NCBI RefSeq assembly: GCF_001202025.1
Contig: NZ_LGHS01000067.1
Span: forward strand, 62,001-126,000
Direction: 5' to 3'
DNA: 64,000 nt
Source of the DNA: Pseudorhodobacter aquimaris
GTDB lineage: Bacteria > Pseudomonadota > Alphaproteobacteria > Rhodobacterales > Rhodobacteraceae
In this document: positions 8,850 to 18,172 of the stretch, in pieces
How positions within the stretch are numbered: the stretch's first letter is position 1
Layout: the number at the start of each line of letters is the position of its first letter
Program-made: the position numbers and the translations under genes
The notes under the pieces: model-generated
Database searches by the model: none
Seen by the model: only the letters and a program-made list of their open reading frames with translations
What the model was told of the DNA's origin: nothing

Positions 8850-8877
8850 CCCCCGGACTCGATCGCGTTTCCGGGGG
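8850..8877 (+). terminator. Intra-operon hairpin between gcvH and gcvP
   Basis: CCCCCGG (8850-8856) pairs with CCGGGGG (8871-8877) across a 14-base loop, followed by CATTTTGCC. It resembles a weak terminator or an mRNA-stability hairpin that could set gcvP below gcvTH. Confidence 0.5.
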
Positions 8878-8905
8878 CATTTTGCCGGATTTTTTGGGGA
8901 TGGAC

Positions 8906-11746
8906 ATGACCTATACGCCTGTTGACTATAATACCTATGATTTTGCCAACCGCCGCCATATCGGCCCCTCGCCCGAGGAGATGGCAGAGATGCTGCGGGT
9001 TGTAGGCACCGCCAGCCTTGAAACATTGATGGATGAAACCATCCCGGCCTCGATCCAGCAAAAGACGCCGCTTGGCTGGTCCGGTCTGGCCGAGCATGAG
9101 CTTTTGGCAAAAATGCGTGAGGTGGCCGCCAAGAACAAGGTGATGACCAGCCTGATCGGGCAGGGCTATTACGGTACGGTGACGCCGCCTGCGATCCAGC
9201 GCAATATTCTGGAAAACCCCGCGTGGTACACCGCCTATACCCCCTATCAGCCCGAGATCGCGCAGGGCCGACTTGAGGCGCTTTTGAACTATCAGACCAT
9301 GGTCTCGGATCTGACGGGCCTGCCGGTTGCCAATGCCAGCCTGCTGGATGAGGCAACCGCGGCGGCCGAAGCCATGACCATGGCCGGGCGTAGCGCGAAA
9401 TCCAAGGCACGCGGTTTCTTCGTGGATCGCAATTGCCATCCGCAAACCATCGCTGTCATCAAGACCCGCGCCCAGCCTTTGGGGATCGAGGTGATCGTGG
9501 ATGACCCCGCTGTGATGGAGGCCGACAAGGTCTTTGGCGGGATCTTCCAATATCCCGGCACCTACGGCCATGTCACCGATTACACCGACCAGATCGCGGC
9601 CCTGCATGCAGCAAAAGCGATTGCCATCGTGGCCACCGATCTGTTGGCGCTGACCATGATCAAGGAGCCGGGCGCGATGGGGGCCGATATCGCGGTTGGT
9701 TCAAGCCAGCGGTTTGGCGTGCCGATGGGATACGGCGGGCCACATGCGGCCTTTATGTCCTGTACCGATGCGCTGAAACGCTCGATGCCGGGGCGGATTG
9801 TGGGTGTGTCAATCGACAGTCGCGGCAACACCGCCTACCGTCTTGCACTGCAAACCCGTGAACAGCATATCCGCCGCGAAAAGGCGACGTCGAACGTGTG
9901 TACCGCGCAGGCGCTGCTTGCGGTTATGGCGTCCTTCTATGCGGTGTTCCACGGACCAAAGGGGTTGCGTGCCATCGCGGAACGGGTGCATTTCGCCACC
10001 GTCCGTCTGGCACGGGCATTGAAGGCCGCGGGGGCAAAGGTCTCGCCCGATGCGGTGTTTGACACCATCACGGTTGAGGTTGGCGTGGGCCAAGCAGGCA
10101 TTCTGGCCGCCGCCCGCCAAGAGGGGTTGAATTTTCGCAAGATCGGGAATGACCGCGTCGGCATCAGCCTTGATGAAACCTCGGATGAGCGGGTGCTGAT
10201 CAGCGTTCTGCGCGCCTTCGGGATTGAGGGCGTGCCACCGCACCGCGCAGAGCTGGGTTTCCCCGATGCCATGCTGCGCCAGAGCGATTATCTGACCCAT
10301 CCCGTGTTCCATATGAACCGCGCGGAATCGGAAATGATGCGCTATATGCGGCGTTTGTCGGACCGCGACTTGGCGCTTGACCGTGCGATGATCCCCTTGG
10401 GCTCTTGCACCATGAAACTGAACGCCGCCGCCGAGATGATGCCGATCACATGGCCCGAATTCGGGTCGCTGCACCCCTTTGTGCCCGCAGATCAGGCGCT
10501 TGGCTATAAAGAAGCGATTGACGATCTTTCGGCCAAGCTGTGTGAGATCACCGGCTATGACGCCATGTCGATGCAGCCCAATTCCGGCGCGCAGGGGGAA
10601 TATGCGGGGCTGTTGACCATCGCCGCCTATCACCGCGCGAATGGCGGGGAACAGCGCAACATCTGCCTGATCCCGACCTCGGCGCATGGCACCAATCCGG
10701 CCTCGGCACAGATGGCGGGGATGAAGGTCGTGGTGGTGAAATCCGCGCCCAACGGCGATGTGGACCTTGATGATTTCCGCGACAAGGCGGCGGCGGCGGG
10801 GGACAAGCTTGCGGCCTGCATGATCACCTACCCGTCAACCCATGGCGTGTTTGAGGAAACCGTGCGCGAGGTCTGCAAGATCACCCATGATTTCGGCGGG
10901 CAGGTCTATATCGACGGGGCGAATATGAACGCGCTGGTCGGCCTTGTGAAACCGGGCAAGATCGGCGGCGACGTCAGCCACCTGAACCTGCACAAGACCT
11001 TTGCGATCCCGCATGGCGGCGGTGGGCCGGGTATGGGGCCGATCGGGGTTGGCGCCCATCTGGCGCCCTATCTGCCGGGGCATCCTGAGGTCGGCGGCAA
11101 GGAAGGGCCGGTTTCGGCCACGCCATATGGTTCGGCCAGTATCCTGCTGATCTCATGGGCTTATTGCCTGATGATGGGCGGTGAGGGGCTGACGCAGGCG
11201 ACGCGGGTGGCGATCTTGAACGCCAACTATATCGCGGCCCGTCTGAACGGCGCTTATCCGATCTTGTTCATGGGCAACAAAGGCCGCGTCGCGCATGAAT
11301 GTATTCTGGACACGCGGGTATTTGCCGATGCTGGGGTGACGGTGGATGATATCGCCAAACGCCTTATCGACAACGGTTTCCACGCGCCGACGATGTCTTG
11401 GCCGGTATCGGGCACCTTGATGGTGGAGCCGACGGAATCGGAGACCAAGGCCGAGATTGACCGCTTTATCACCGCACTTTTGGCGATCCGCGCCGAGATT
11501 CAATCGGTTCAGGACGGTGATATTTCAGCCGAGGATAGCCCGCTGCGCCATGCCCCCCATACGGTGAATGATCTGGTCGCCGAATGGGACCGCAAGTACA
11601 GCCGCGAGGCCGCATGCTTTCCGCCCGGCGCGTTCCGCGTAGATAAATACTGGCCCCCCGTCGGGCGGGTCGATAACGTGCATGGCGACCGGAACCTGAT
11701 TTGCACCTGTCCGCCGCTATCGGATTATGAGGATGCGGCAGAGTAA
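8906..11746 (+). CDS. gcvP: Glycine dehydrogenase (decarboxylating), P protein
   Basis: A 946-residue pyridoxal-phosphate enzyme that decarboxylates glycine and loads the aminomethyl group onto GcvH. It is the fused single-chain form, with both halves present: the N-terminal half with RRHIGPS at the start and [10 protein letters not shown], and the C-terminal half carrying the cofactor lysine in [23 protein letters not shown] 8906 (MTYTPVDYN) is chosen; ATG 8900 two codons earlier is equally possible, while the TTG at 8882 is unlikely. A strong terminator follows at 11752. The lpd subunit is not in this window. Confidence 0.95.
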   Translation: MTYTPVDYNTYDFANRRHIGPSPEEMAEMLRVVGTASLETLMDETIPASIQQKTPLGWSGLAEHELLAKMREVAAKNKVMTSLIGQGYYGTVTPPAIQRNILENPAWYTAYTPYQPEIAQGRLEALLNYQTMVSDLTGLPVANASLLDEATAAAEAMTMAGRSAKSKARGFFVDRNCHPQTIAVIKTRAQPLGIEVIVDDPAVMEADKVFGGIFQYPGTYGHVTDYTDQIAALHAAKAIAIVATDLLALTMIKEPGAMGADIAVGSSQRFGVPMGYGGPHAAFMSCTDALKRSMPGRIVGVSIDSRGNTAYRLALQTREQHIRREKATSNVCTAQALLAVMASFYAVFHGPKGLRAIAERVHFATVRLARALKAAGAKVSPDAVFDTITVEVGVGQAGILAAARQEGLNFRKIGNDRVGISLDETSDERVLISVLRAFGIEGVPPHRAELGFPDAMLRQSDYLTHPVFHMNRAESEMMRYMRRLSDRDLALDRAMIPLGSCTMKLNAAAEMMPITWPEFGSLHPFVPADQALGYKEAIDDLSAKLCEITGYDAMSMQPNSGAQGEYAGLLTIAAYHRANGGEQRNICLIPTSAHGTNPASAQMAGMKVVVVKSAPNGDVDLDDFRDKAAAAGDKLAACMITYPSTHGVFEETVREVCKITHDFGGQVYIDGANMNALVGLVKPGKIGGDVSHLNLHKTFAIPHGGGGPGMGPIGVGAHLAPYLPGHPEVGGKEGPVSATPYGSASILLISWAYCLMMGGEGLTQATRVAILNANYIAARLNGAYPILFMGNKGRVAHECILDTRVFADAGVTVDDIAKRLIDNGFHAPTMSWPVSGTLMVEPTESETKAEIDRFITALLAIRAEIQSVQDGDISAEDSPLRHAPHTVNDLVAEWDRKYSREAACFPPGAFRVDKYWPPVGRVDNVHGDRNLICTCPPLSDYEDAAE

Positions 11747-11751
11747 CGTCA

Positions 11752-11783
11752 GGCCGGGTTTATCCCGGCCTATTCGTTTTTAG
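11752..11783 (+). terminator. Rho-independent terminator after gcvP
   Basis: GGCCGGG (11752-11758) pairs with CCCGGCC (11764-11770) around a five-base loop, and is followed by TATTCGTTTTT. It closes the gcv operon. Confidence 0.8.
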
Positions 11784-11843
11784 GGGCTTGAAAGCAGATT
11801 GCCGGACAATATATTCGGTGCAGTGAATGTGTTTAGGTGAACC

Positions 11844-12287
11844 ATGTCCGATGCTGTGAAACTCGTCTGTATAACCTGCGGACAAATGAACCGGGTGCCT
11901 GTGGCCAAGCTGAAAGACCGCCCGAAATGCGGTTCTTGTGGTGATGCGCTGGTGACGGGCACAGTGGCAGAGCTGGACTTTGCAACCCATGACAAGGCGA
12001 CGCGCGGCGATGAGCTGCCTATTCTGGTAGACTACTGGGCGCCGTGGTGCGGCCCTTGCCGGATGATGGCACCCGAATTTGCCAAGGCAGCCAGAGCCTT
12101 GGAAGGGCGCGCACGTTTCGCAAAGATCAATACCCAAGATCACCCGAAAGTATCGGACAGATTGCGTATTCAGGGTATTCCGCTTTTGATTCTGTGGCAT
12201 AAGGGGCGAGAGGTTGCCCGCCTGCCGGGCGCACGCCCTGCCGCCGAAATACAAGCCTTTGTCGAAAAGAACAGCAAACCGCGTTGA
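11844..12287 (+). CDS. trxC: Thioredoxin 2 (zinc-ribbon thioredoxin)
   Basis: A 147-residue cytosolic disulfide reductase. The N-terminal zinc ribbon has Cys9/Cys12 and Cys29/Cys32; the thioredoxin domain carries the WCGPC active site (Cys69, Cys72) and the cis-proline loop GIPLL. This zinc-ribbon extension separates TrxC from TrxA; in enterobacteria TrxC is OxyR-controlled, but no OxyR site can be claimed here. AGGTGA precedes ATG 11844. It has its own transcription unit behind the gcvP terminator and is convergent with the acyltransferase gene, four bases away. Confidence 0.92.
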   Translation: MSDAVKLVCITCGQMNRVPVAKLKDRPKCGSCGDALVTGTVAELDFATHDKATRGDELPILVDYWAPWCGPCRMMAPEFAKAARALEGRARFAKINTQDHPKVSDRLRIQGIPLLILWHKGREVARLPGARPAAEIQAFVEKNSKPR

Positions 12288-12291
12288 GGGT

Positions 12292-13320
12292 TTACTGAAA
12301 CCCAAGCAACCACGCAGCACCGCTTCTTTGCGCGACCCTAAGCAGCACCAGCGGCCCGAAAACACCAATCCCGAACCCGAGGACGAGGTGCCAACCAAGG
12401 CCGGAGACACCAATGGCAAAAAGCACCTCGCGCATTGTTGCGGAAAAGATCGTATGGGCCAGATAGATCGCCATGGATGCCAGCCCGAGGCGCGTCAGCC
12501 AAGTGGTAAGCTGTGGGCTGAGGTTTTGGGCAAGCCCGGCACAAATTGCCAAAAAGCACCACGTCAGCAAAAGGGACCCGCCAAGCAGAACCGCAGGCCA
12601 TTGCGGCAAGAACGGCCATACCGCAACCACCAAGACGAACGCCGTCAGCGCGCCTAGGCGACCACCCCGCCCAAGGGTTGAGAGGTCGAGCGTTTGACTT
12701 AGCACGATGCCCAGCACAAAGAAGGGTGCATTCTGAATAGCTGGCCCGATCAACCGGTAGAGGACATCGGGCAGCGGCATGAAGGCCAAAGCGATCGTTG
12801 CGATCATCATCCCCCACAGGGCCAATGGCAAATAGCGCCCTCTTGATATCAGCGGACGGGTCAGTAACAGACCCATATGCAGCACATAGAGCGCCCATAA
12901 AAACCACAGGTGCAGATGCCCCGGTATGGGCAGGATCAGCATGTCCTTCATGGTGATCGGCTGATTGGCGACCGACCCTGCCGCAAGTTTGACCCCGAGG
13001 AACAGGTAGGTCCACAGGATCATCGGCCAGATTAGGCGTGACAACCGGCTGGCCGTAAAATGATGCGGCGTTGCCCGCCACAAAGAGCCTGCCACAAGCA
13101 GCCCTGACAGGGCAAAGAAAACCGGCATATGAAAGGCGTATATCCGGGCATCGACTGCGTGGAATAATGCGGGCGGGACTAGCCCAGCCTCATGGATCCC
13201 GCGCCAGGCATGGCCAAAAACCACCAATAGAATTGCCAATCCTTTTGCCGTGTCAATCCATTCCGACCGGGTCCGGGCGGTGGGCGGGCGCGCATCTGCA
13301 ACTGTGGGATGGTCAGACAT
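12292..13320 (-). CDS. Membrane acyltransferase (acyltransferase 3, fucose 4-O-acetylase-like)
   Basis: A 342-residue inner-membrane protein with about ten hydrophobic helices. The N terminus has SEWIDTAKGLAILLVVFGHAWRG, where the His is the conserved catalytic-region residue of acyltransferase 3 proteins, and FHMPVFFALSGLL follows. This pattern fits the COG3594 group (NolL-like O-acetylases) that acetylate sugars of surface polysaccharides or lipooligosaccharides. The ATG at 13320 has no strong ribosome site. The acceptor is unknown; there is no glycan gene next door, though the glycosyltransferase operon starts 5 kb to the right. Confidence 0.8.
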   Translation of the reverse strand: MSDHPTVADARPPTARTRSEWIDTAKGLAILLVVFGHAWRGIHEAGLVPPALFHAVDARIYAFHMPVFFALSGLLVAGSLWRATPHHFTASRLSRLIWPMILWTYLFLGVKLAAGSVANQPITMKDMLILPIPGHLHLWFLWALYVLHMGLLLTRPLISRGRYLPLALWGMMIATIALAFMPLPDVLYRLIGPAIQNAPFFVLGIVLSQTLDLSTLGRGGRLGALTAFVLVVAVWPFLPQWPAVLLGGSLLLTWCFLAICAGLAQNLSPQLTTWLTRLGLASMAIYLAHTIFSATMREVLFAIGVSGLGWHLVLGFGIGVFGPLVLLRVAQRSGAAWLLGFQ

Positions 13321-13461
13321 ATCTGCGCACTTTTAAGGGGTTAGGGTCTTTTAACCTTGTCACGCCATATCTGCCGACAGAGATCAGCTTTGTCGAGGAT
13401 TTGAGGGTCGATAGGGGCGGTCCTAGCGGTTTATGGCCGTTTCCCGCCCGGATTTCTCGCC

Positions 13462-13665
13462 TTGAGGGCGATCAGCACACGTCCTGCGATTTATGCATTT
13501 TGTGGAATTCTTTTGGGTTGTGGCGGTGGCACAGGTACTGCCTGCATTCTCCCCTCAGCCAAGAATCAGGCGGGCATAAACTCGGGCCAGCGCCTGCGAT
13601 CCAATGGTGGTCTGGGGAAAACAGGCGATCTACAACTTGACTTTTCGCTGTTGTGCTTGGATTGA
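13462..13665 (+). CDS. Possible 67-residue lipoprotein in the gap before the orphan TRAP genes
   Basis: The 390-base gap 13321-13710 has no firm gene. It holds one TTG-initiated frame whose first 20 residues look like a lipoprotein signal: Arg residues, a short hydrophobic run, then LLGC, giving a mature start CGGGTGTAC. No homologue comes to mind, the start codon is weak and there is no good ribosome site, so this may be chance. The promoter of the TRAP pair should also lie in this gap. Confidence 0.22.
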   Translation: MRAISTRPAIYAFCGILLGCGGGTGTACILPSAKNQAGINSGQRLRSNGGLGKTGDLQLDFSLLCLD

Positions 13666-13710
13666 GGCGCAGACTTGTGCCCGGAACAATTTTTAAGGAA
13701 AGGGGGGCGA

Positions 13711-14289
13711 ATGCTGTTTCTTGGTAAAATTGCTGCAGTGATATGCGCATTCAATCTTTTTATCGGCAAAACATTCGCCTGGCTTTCACTGGGTATCGTG
13801 TCCATTTGTTTCACGGTCGTTGTACAACGCTATATTTTCGCGACAAGTTATGTGTGGATGCAAGATCTCTATATCTGGCTGAACGGGGCAATGTTTACCG
13901 CCGTGGCAGGTTTTGCGCTATTGCGTGACGATCATGTGCGGGTGGATATTTTCTACCGCCCCGCGCGCAAACGGGTGCGGGCGCTGACGGATCTTGTTGG
14001 TGTGTTCTTGTTCCTTTTGCCCTTTACCTGGGTGGTCTATAGCTATTCGATGCCCTTCGTGCAGCGTGCCTGGAGCTATGGCGAAAGCTCGGCGAATGTG
14101 GGGGGGATGCCGGGGCTGTTCATCTTGAAAAGCTTTATCATCGCCTTTGCCGTTTTGATTGCGCTGCAAGGTGTGGCGATGGCGATCCGGTCGGTTCTTG
14201 TGCTGTCGGGGAATGAGGATCTGGTCCCTGACGTCATTAAATATTCCGCCGATCAGGCAAAGCCGCTGCCAAAAGAAGGAACCCTTTGA
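13711..14289 (+). CDS. TRAP transporter small permease subunit (DctQ type)
   Basis: A 192-residue integral membrane protein with four predicted helices, the size and layout of DctQ subunits that pair with DctM in sodium-driven tripartite uptake of carboxylates and related acids. The signature region is VWMQDLYIWLNGAMFTAVAGFALLRDDHVRVDIFY. ATG 13711 follows AAGGAAAGGGGGG; an in-frame upstream start at 13675 is less likely. It overlaps the DctM gene by one base (TGATG). The periplasmic DctP partner is not adjacent. Confidence 0.88.
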   Translation: MLFLGKIAAVICAFNLFIGKTFAWLSLGIVSICFTVVVQRYIFATSYVWMQDLYIWLNGAMFTAVAGFALLRDDHVRVDIFYRPARKRVRALTDLVGVFLFLLPFTWVVYSYSMPFVQRAWSYGESSANVGGMPGLFILKSFIIAFAVLIALQGVAMAIRSVLVLSGNEDLVPDVIKYSADQAKPLPKEGTL

Positions 14290-15680
14290 TGGACCCGGTC
14301 CTTATTGGCGAGCTGCTCGCCGCGTTAATGTTTTTTGGCGTAATCGGCTTTTTGTTGCTGGGCTTTCCGGTTGCTTTCACCCTTGCGGGGGTGTCGCTTA
14401 TGTTTGGTATGGTGGGCCTGTCTTTGGGCGTGTTCGATCCGTCCAATTTCGGCTCTTTGCCCAACCGCTATATCGGCTTTATGACAAGTGAGGTACTGGT
14501 CGCGGTGCCGCTTTTCATCTTTATGGGGGTGATGCTGGAACGCAGCCGCATCGCAGAGCAGCTTTTGCTGACCATGGGCAAGATGTTTGGCAACCTGCGC
14601 GGCGGGCTTGGCATTTCGGTGGTGCTTGTGGGTGCGATGCTTGCGGCCTCTACCGGGGTGGTGGGGGCCACCGTGGTAACGATGGGGCTGATATCGCTGC
14701 CTGCGATGTTGCGCGCGGGCTATGACCCCAAGCTGGCAACAGGCGTTATCTGTGCAAGCGGCACTTTGGGGCAGATCATCCCGCCTTCAACCGTTTTGAT
14801 TTTCATGGGTGATATGCTTTCGGGGATCAACAGTCAGGTGCAGATGGCCAAGGGCAATTTTGCGCCGACGCCGGTGTCTGTGGGGGATCTTTTTGCGGGG
14901 GCGCTGTTGCCGGGTGTATTGCTGGTGGTGATCTATCTGTCTTATGTGGTCTTCAAGGCGATTACGGACCCGCAATCCTGTCCCGCCACGCCTGTGCCTG
15001 CGGACGAGAAAGGCACGCTTTTGCGTGAGGTTGCTGTCGCATTGCTGCCGCCGATGATGCTTATTCTGGCGGTGCTCGGGTCCATCCTTGGCGGGATCGC
15101 AACCCCAACAGAGGCAGCCTCGGTCGGGGCGGTGGGTGCGATGGTGCTGGCTGTGCTGCGCCGTCGGCTGTCCTTTGCAATTCTGCGCGAGACGGCGATT
15201 GCGACCGCCACAATCACCAGCATGGTCTTTGTAATCTTGCTGGGCGCCTCGGTGTTTTCGGTGGTGTTCCGGATGATGGGGGGGGATAACCTCGTTCATG
15301 AATTCCTGACAAATCTGCCGGGGGGGCGTTTGGCCGCCGTGGCGGTTGTGATGTTGATCATGTTCTTTCTCGGGTTCATTCTGGATACCTTTGAGATCAT
15401 CTTTATCGTCATCCCGATTACGGCCCCCGTGCTTTTGGCGCTGGATGTCGATCCGGTCTGGCTGGGGGTTCTGGTGGGCGTGAACTTGCAAACCTCTTTC
15501 CTGACGCCGCCCTTTGGCTTTGCGCTGTTTTACCTGCGCGGCGTGGCACCCGACACTTTGCCAACCAGCGCGATCTACAAGGGGATTTTGCCGTTTGTGG
15601 TCTTGCAGATCATTGCCATCGCGATCCTGTTTGCTTTCCCCGAGATCGTGACATGGTTGCCGCGCGTTATTGCGGGGTAA
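14289..15680 (+). CDS. TRAP transporter large permease subunit (DctM type)
   Basis: A 463-residue membrane protein with about 12 helices, of the DctM subunit class that forms the transport channel. Typical blocks are FPVAFTLAGVSLMFG near the start, MLAASTGVVGATVVTMG, CASGTLGQIIPPSTVLI and the C-terminal NLQTSFLTPPFGFALFYLRG. Such long DctM proteins are often annotated as mannitol/chloroaromatic TRAP permeases, but the substrate cannot be told without the binding protein. ATG 14289 overlaps the stop of the DctQ gene. Convergent with the histidine kinase gene 24 bases away; no terminator is clear between them. Confidence 0.9.
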   Translation: MDPVLIGELLAALMFFGVIGFLLLGFPVAFTLAGVSLMFGMVGLSLGVFDPSNFGSLPNRYIGFMTSEVLVAVPLFIFMGVMLERSRIAEQLLLTMGKMFGNLRGGLGISVVLVGAMLAASTGVVGATVVTMGLISLPAMLRAGYDPKLATGVICASGTLGQIIPPSTVLIFMGDMLSGINSQVQMAKGNFAPTPVSVGDLFAGALLPGVLLVVIYLSYVVFKAITDPQSCPATPVPADEKGTLLREVAVALLPPMMLILAVLGSILGGIATPTEAASVGAVGAMVLAVLRRRLSFAILRETAIATATITSMVFVILLGASVFSVVFRMMGGDNLVHEFLTNLPGGRLAAVAVVMLIMFFLGFILDTFEIIFIVIPITAPVLLALDVDPVWLGVLVGVNLQTSFLTPPFGFALFYLRGVAPDTLPTSAIYKGILPFVVLQIIAIAILFAFPEIVTWLPRVIAG

Positions 15681-15704
15681 AACGGCGGTTCGGGGACAAG
15701 GGAC

Positions 15705-17039
15705 CTAGCGCGGGCCGGGCAATACCAGCTCGGCCTCGAACCCCGGATTGAGGTTGCGCAAGTGGAGCGCGCCCAAAGCCTCTGCCGCGATATCGGCCAC
15801 GATGGCCAGCCCGAGGCCGGTTCCGTCTTGTTGCTCATCCAGCCGCAGCCCGCGTTCGGGCAAGCGTTCCAGCAGGTCAGCGGTCGCACCGTCCCCGTCG
15901 TCGCGCACGCGGATTGTGATGCGGTCATGATCCCGGACACAGGTTATGGATACGCGCGTGGCGGCATGGCGCACCGCGTTTTCCGCGAGGGCACCAAGCG
16001 CCTCGGCAAGGTCGGCGCGGTGCAAGGGCACCATCAGGCCCGTCGGCCCCTCGACCGCAATACGCAGGCGCGCCCCTTCGGGGGTGCGGCGCAGCACCGA
16101 GGCCACAGATTTGGCGACCTCGACGGGATCGCTTGATCCGCCCGCAACGGCGGCGCGGCGGGCGCGGGCCAACTCTCGGTCGACATGGCTGCGCATGCTG
16201 CGGCCGATCTCTTCGACACCAAGCGCGGCATCCTTGGCACCGATGGCCCGCAGCCGCGCGGTTTCGCCCATAAGCGCCTGAAGCGGGGTTTTGAGCCCAT
16301 GCGCAAGATCCCCCGCCCTGAGCCGTGAACGTTCCAATTCAACCTCGCGTTTTTCCAGCAGGGTGTCGATCTCGGTGGCCAGCAGTAAAACCTCGTCGGG
16401 AACGTCCTTGCCGATCCGGCGTGCCGTGCCTTCATTCAGCGCCGAGACCCGGTCGCCGATGGCCGACAAGGGCCGCAATGCCACTGTCACCGCCGTGGCC
16501 AGCGTGGCTAGCAAGGCCAGCGCCAGCACCGCCATATAAGGGGCCAGATCTGCCAGAAAACCCGCCCGCGCGGCATCGAGTTCGGCGCGGTCTACGGCCA
16601 CGGTGATATACAGGGGGGTTTGCTGCCCCAGAACCACGACGGTGATCCTGCGCATTAGCGCCAGCAGCACCTCATCCCTCGGGCCCGTCAGCGACCCGTG
16701 CCAGAGGTCAGCCCTCTCTTGCGGTAAGGGCAGGGTATAATCCCATAGCGAGCGGGAGCGCAGCTCTTTGCCGGGGGCGGTGATCTGCCAGTAATGCCCC
16801 GAGTAGGGGCGTTGATAAATCGGATCATGTGGCGGTGCCGGTAACCGGAGCTGCCCGTCATGGTCAAAATCGACGGCGGCGACAAGATAGTCCAGCCGGT
16901 TGTCCAGATCACTGGCGGCGACGCGCTCTACATGCCGGTCAAAGAGTATGGCCAGCCCCCAAGCCGCCACCAGCAAGGCGACCATAAGGCCGATACCGCC
17001 CGCCAGCAAAAGCCGGAACCGGATGGACAGACGCCGCAT
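15705..17039 (-). CDS. Sensor histidine kinase (PhoQ/FeuQ-like)
   Basis: A 444-residue inner-membrane sensor. Helix 1 is at about 10-33, a periplasmic loop of some 130 residues follows, and helix 2 is at about 166-188. Then come a HAMP-like linker, the dimerisation box DLAHGLKTPL with phospho-accepting His247, and an ATPase domain with ENAVRH (N box), DDGDG and GTGLGLAIV. The short H box DLAHGLKTPL is characteristic of the PhoQ/FeuQ branch. The start overlaps the ribosome site formed at the stop of the response regulator. Last gene of a PepSY-regulator-kinase operon. The signal is unknown; in related systems it is often metal ions or envelope stress. Confidence 0.88.
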   Translation of the reverse strand: MRRLSIRFRLLLAGGIGLMVALLVAAWGLAILFDRHVERVAASDLDNRLDYLVAAVDFDHDGQLRLPAPPHDPIYQRPYSGHYWQITAPGKELRSRSLWDYTLPLPQERADLWHGSLTGPRDEVLLALMRRITVVVLGQQTPLYITVAVDRAELDAARAGFLADLAPYMAVLALALLATLATAVTVALRPLSAIGDRVSALNEGTARRIGKDVPDEVLLLATEIDTLLEKREVELERSRLRAGDLAHGLKTPLQALMGETARLRAIGAKDAALGVEEIGRSMRSHVDRELARARRAAVAGGSSDPVEVAKSVASVLRRTPEGARLRIAVEGPTGLMVPLHRADLAEALGALAENAVRHAATRVSITCVRDHDRITIRVRDDGDGATADLLERLPERGLRLDEQQDGTGLGLAIVADIAAEALGALHLRNLNPGFEAELVLPGPR

Positions 17040-17041
17040 TC

Positions 17042-17701
17042 CTAAGGCTCCGCGATCTGATAGCCGAAGCCCCGCCGCGTCTCAATCACCCCGGGGCCAA
17101 GCTTGCGACGCAACCGCGCGACAAGGGCCTCGATCGCGTTGAGTTCATGACCGTCCTCTCCGCCATGCAGATGTTCCAGCAGTTCGGTCGAGGGCACGGG
17201 CCGGTCTCGGTGCAGCACCAGATAGGCAAGGCAGCGAAACTCCAGCGGTGTCAATGTGATGGGCCTGCCCGCCAGCGATGCCGTCATGCGTGTGGTATCC
17301 AAGGCCAGCGCGCCTGCCACCTCAACCGGGGCGGCACGTCCTGCCGCGCGGCGCACAAGCGCACGGACGCGGGCGACGAGTTCCTCCATGCGAAAGGGCT
17401 TGGGCAGGTAGTCATCCGCGCCTGCATCAATCCCTTCCACCCGTTCAATCCATGTGCCGCGCGCGCTCAGGATCAGTACCGGGATCGTCACCCCTTCGGC
17501 GCGCCAGCGTTTGAGTACCGCCAACCCGTCCATAAGCGGCAGGCCAAGGTCAAGCACGATGGCGTCATAGTCTTCGGTGCCGCCCTTGAACCATGCGGCT
17601 TCCCCATCGGCGGCATGTTCGACGAAAAAGCCAGATGCCTCCAATGTGCGCGCAAGGTCACCTGCGATGCGCGGGTCATCCTCTACAATCAGGCAACGCA
17701 T
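17042..17701 (-). CDS. OmpR-family response regulator
   Basis: A 219-residue two-domain regulator. The receiver has the acidic pair EDD (7-9), phospho-acceptor Asp51 in VLDLGLPLMDG, the Thr/Ser switch region (LILSARG) and the Lys of YLPKPF. The C-terminal winged helix ends with EALVARLRRKLG...IETRRGFGYQI, as in OmpR/PhoB regulators. It is six bases downstream of the PepSY gene and two bases upstream of the kinase gene. A direct repeat with 11-base period ahead of the operon is a likely binding site for this protein. Confidence 0.92.
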   Translation of the reverse strand: MRCLIVEDDPRIAGDLARTLEASGFFVEHAADGEAAWFKGGTEDYDAIVLDLGLPLMDGLAVLKRWRAEGVTIPVLILSARGTWIERVEGIDAGADDYLPKPFRMEELVARVRALVRRAAGRAAPVEVAGALALDTTRMTASLAGRPITLTPLEFRCLAYLVLHRDRPVPSTELLEHLHGGEDGHELNAIEALVARLRRKLGPGVIETRRGFGYQIAEP

Positions 17702-17707
17702 TGGCGG

Positions 17708-18046
17708 TCAGTCATCGTCGTCATCAAAGTCTTCCTGCTCTACCTCGGTGATCTCGCCGGTGGCGGCATCGACATCCACCTCGATAAGCCGCCCGTCGGG
17801 GGTCAAAATCTCGAACTCATATTCCTCAAAGCGGCCATCGTCATCAAGCTCCAACTCGATATCCAGCACTTTGCCGGGGAATTGGGCCTCTATGCGCGGC
17901 AGCAGGATCGACAGTGGCAGGATCTCGCCACGCGCCACCGCCGCCCGCGCAATATCGCCGTCGGGCAGGATGTCATCCTCGGGCGTTGTTTGGGCCCAAG
18001 CCGAGGACAATCCGAGAAACATGAGGGTCAGAATGAAAATACGCAT
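17708..18046 (-). CDS. Periplasmic PepSY-domain protein
   Basis: A 112-residue exported protein: signal peptide MRIFILTLMFLGLSSAWA, then one PepSY domain (LLPRIEAQFPGKVLDIELELDDDGRFEEYEFEIL...) ending in an acidic tail EQEDFDDDDD. PepSY proteins encoded with PhoPQ-like two-component systems are thought to modulate or report the sensor's state; the acidic tail suggests cation binding, which is inference. It leads the operon and lies directly behind the tandem direct repeats. Confidence 0.85.
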   Translation of the reverse strand: MRIFILTLMFLGLSSAWAQTTPEDDILPDGDIARAAVARGEILPLSILLPRIEAQFPGKVLDIELELDDDGRFEEYEFEILTPDGRLIEVDVDAATGEITEVEQEDFDDDDD

Positions 18047-18064
18047 ATCGACCTCTTATCACGG

Positions 18065-18085
18065 CAAGCTGACAACAAGCTGACA
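18065..18085 (-). promoter_or_regulatory. Direct repeat likely bound by the OmpR-family regulator
   Basis: CAAGCTGACA occurs at 18065-18074 and again at 18076-18085, an 11-base period, 19 bases upstream of the PepSY start. Read leftward it is TGTCAGCTTG twice. OmpR/PhoP-type regulators bind just such tandem half-sites, so autoregulation is likely; the repeats also lie in the 126-base promoter region shared with the glycosyltransferase operon. Confidence 0.55.
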
Positions 18086-18172
18086 GATCCGATCAGCGGC
18101 GTGTCAGGACAGATGTGCGAGATGTGGAACATCCGCAATGACCTCATTCAGACATACCGCAAGGAAAGCCCT

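Noticed and set aside
17147-18172. Long in-frame extension upstream of the GT28-like gene
   Set aside because: It runs antisense through the response regulator and PepSY genes, and the ATG at 18173 has a good ribosome site.
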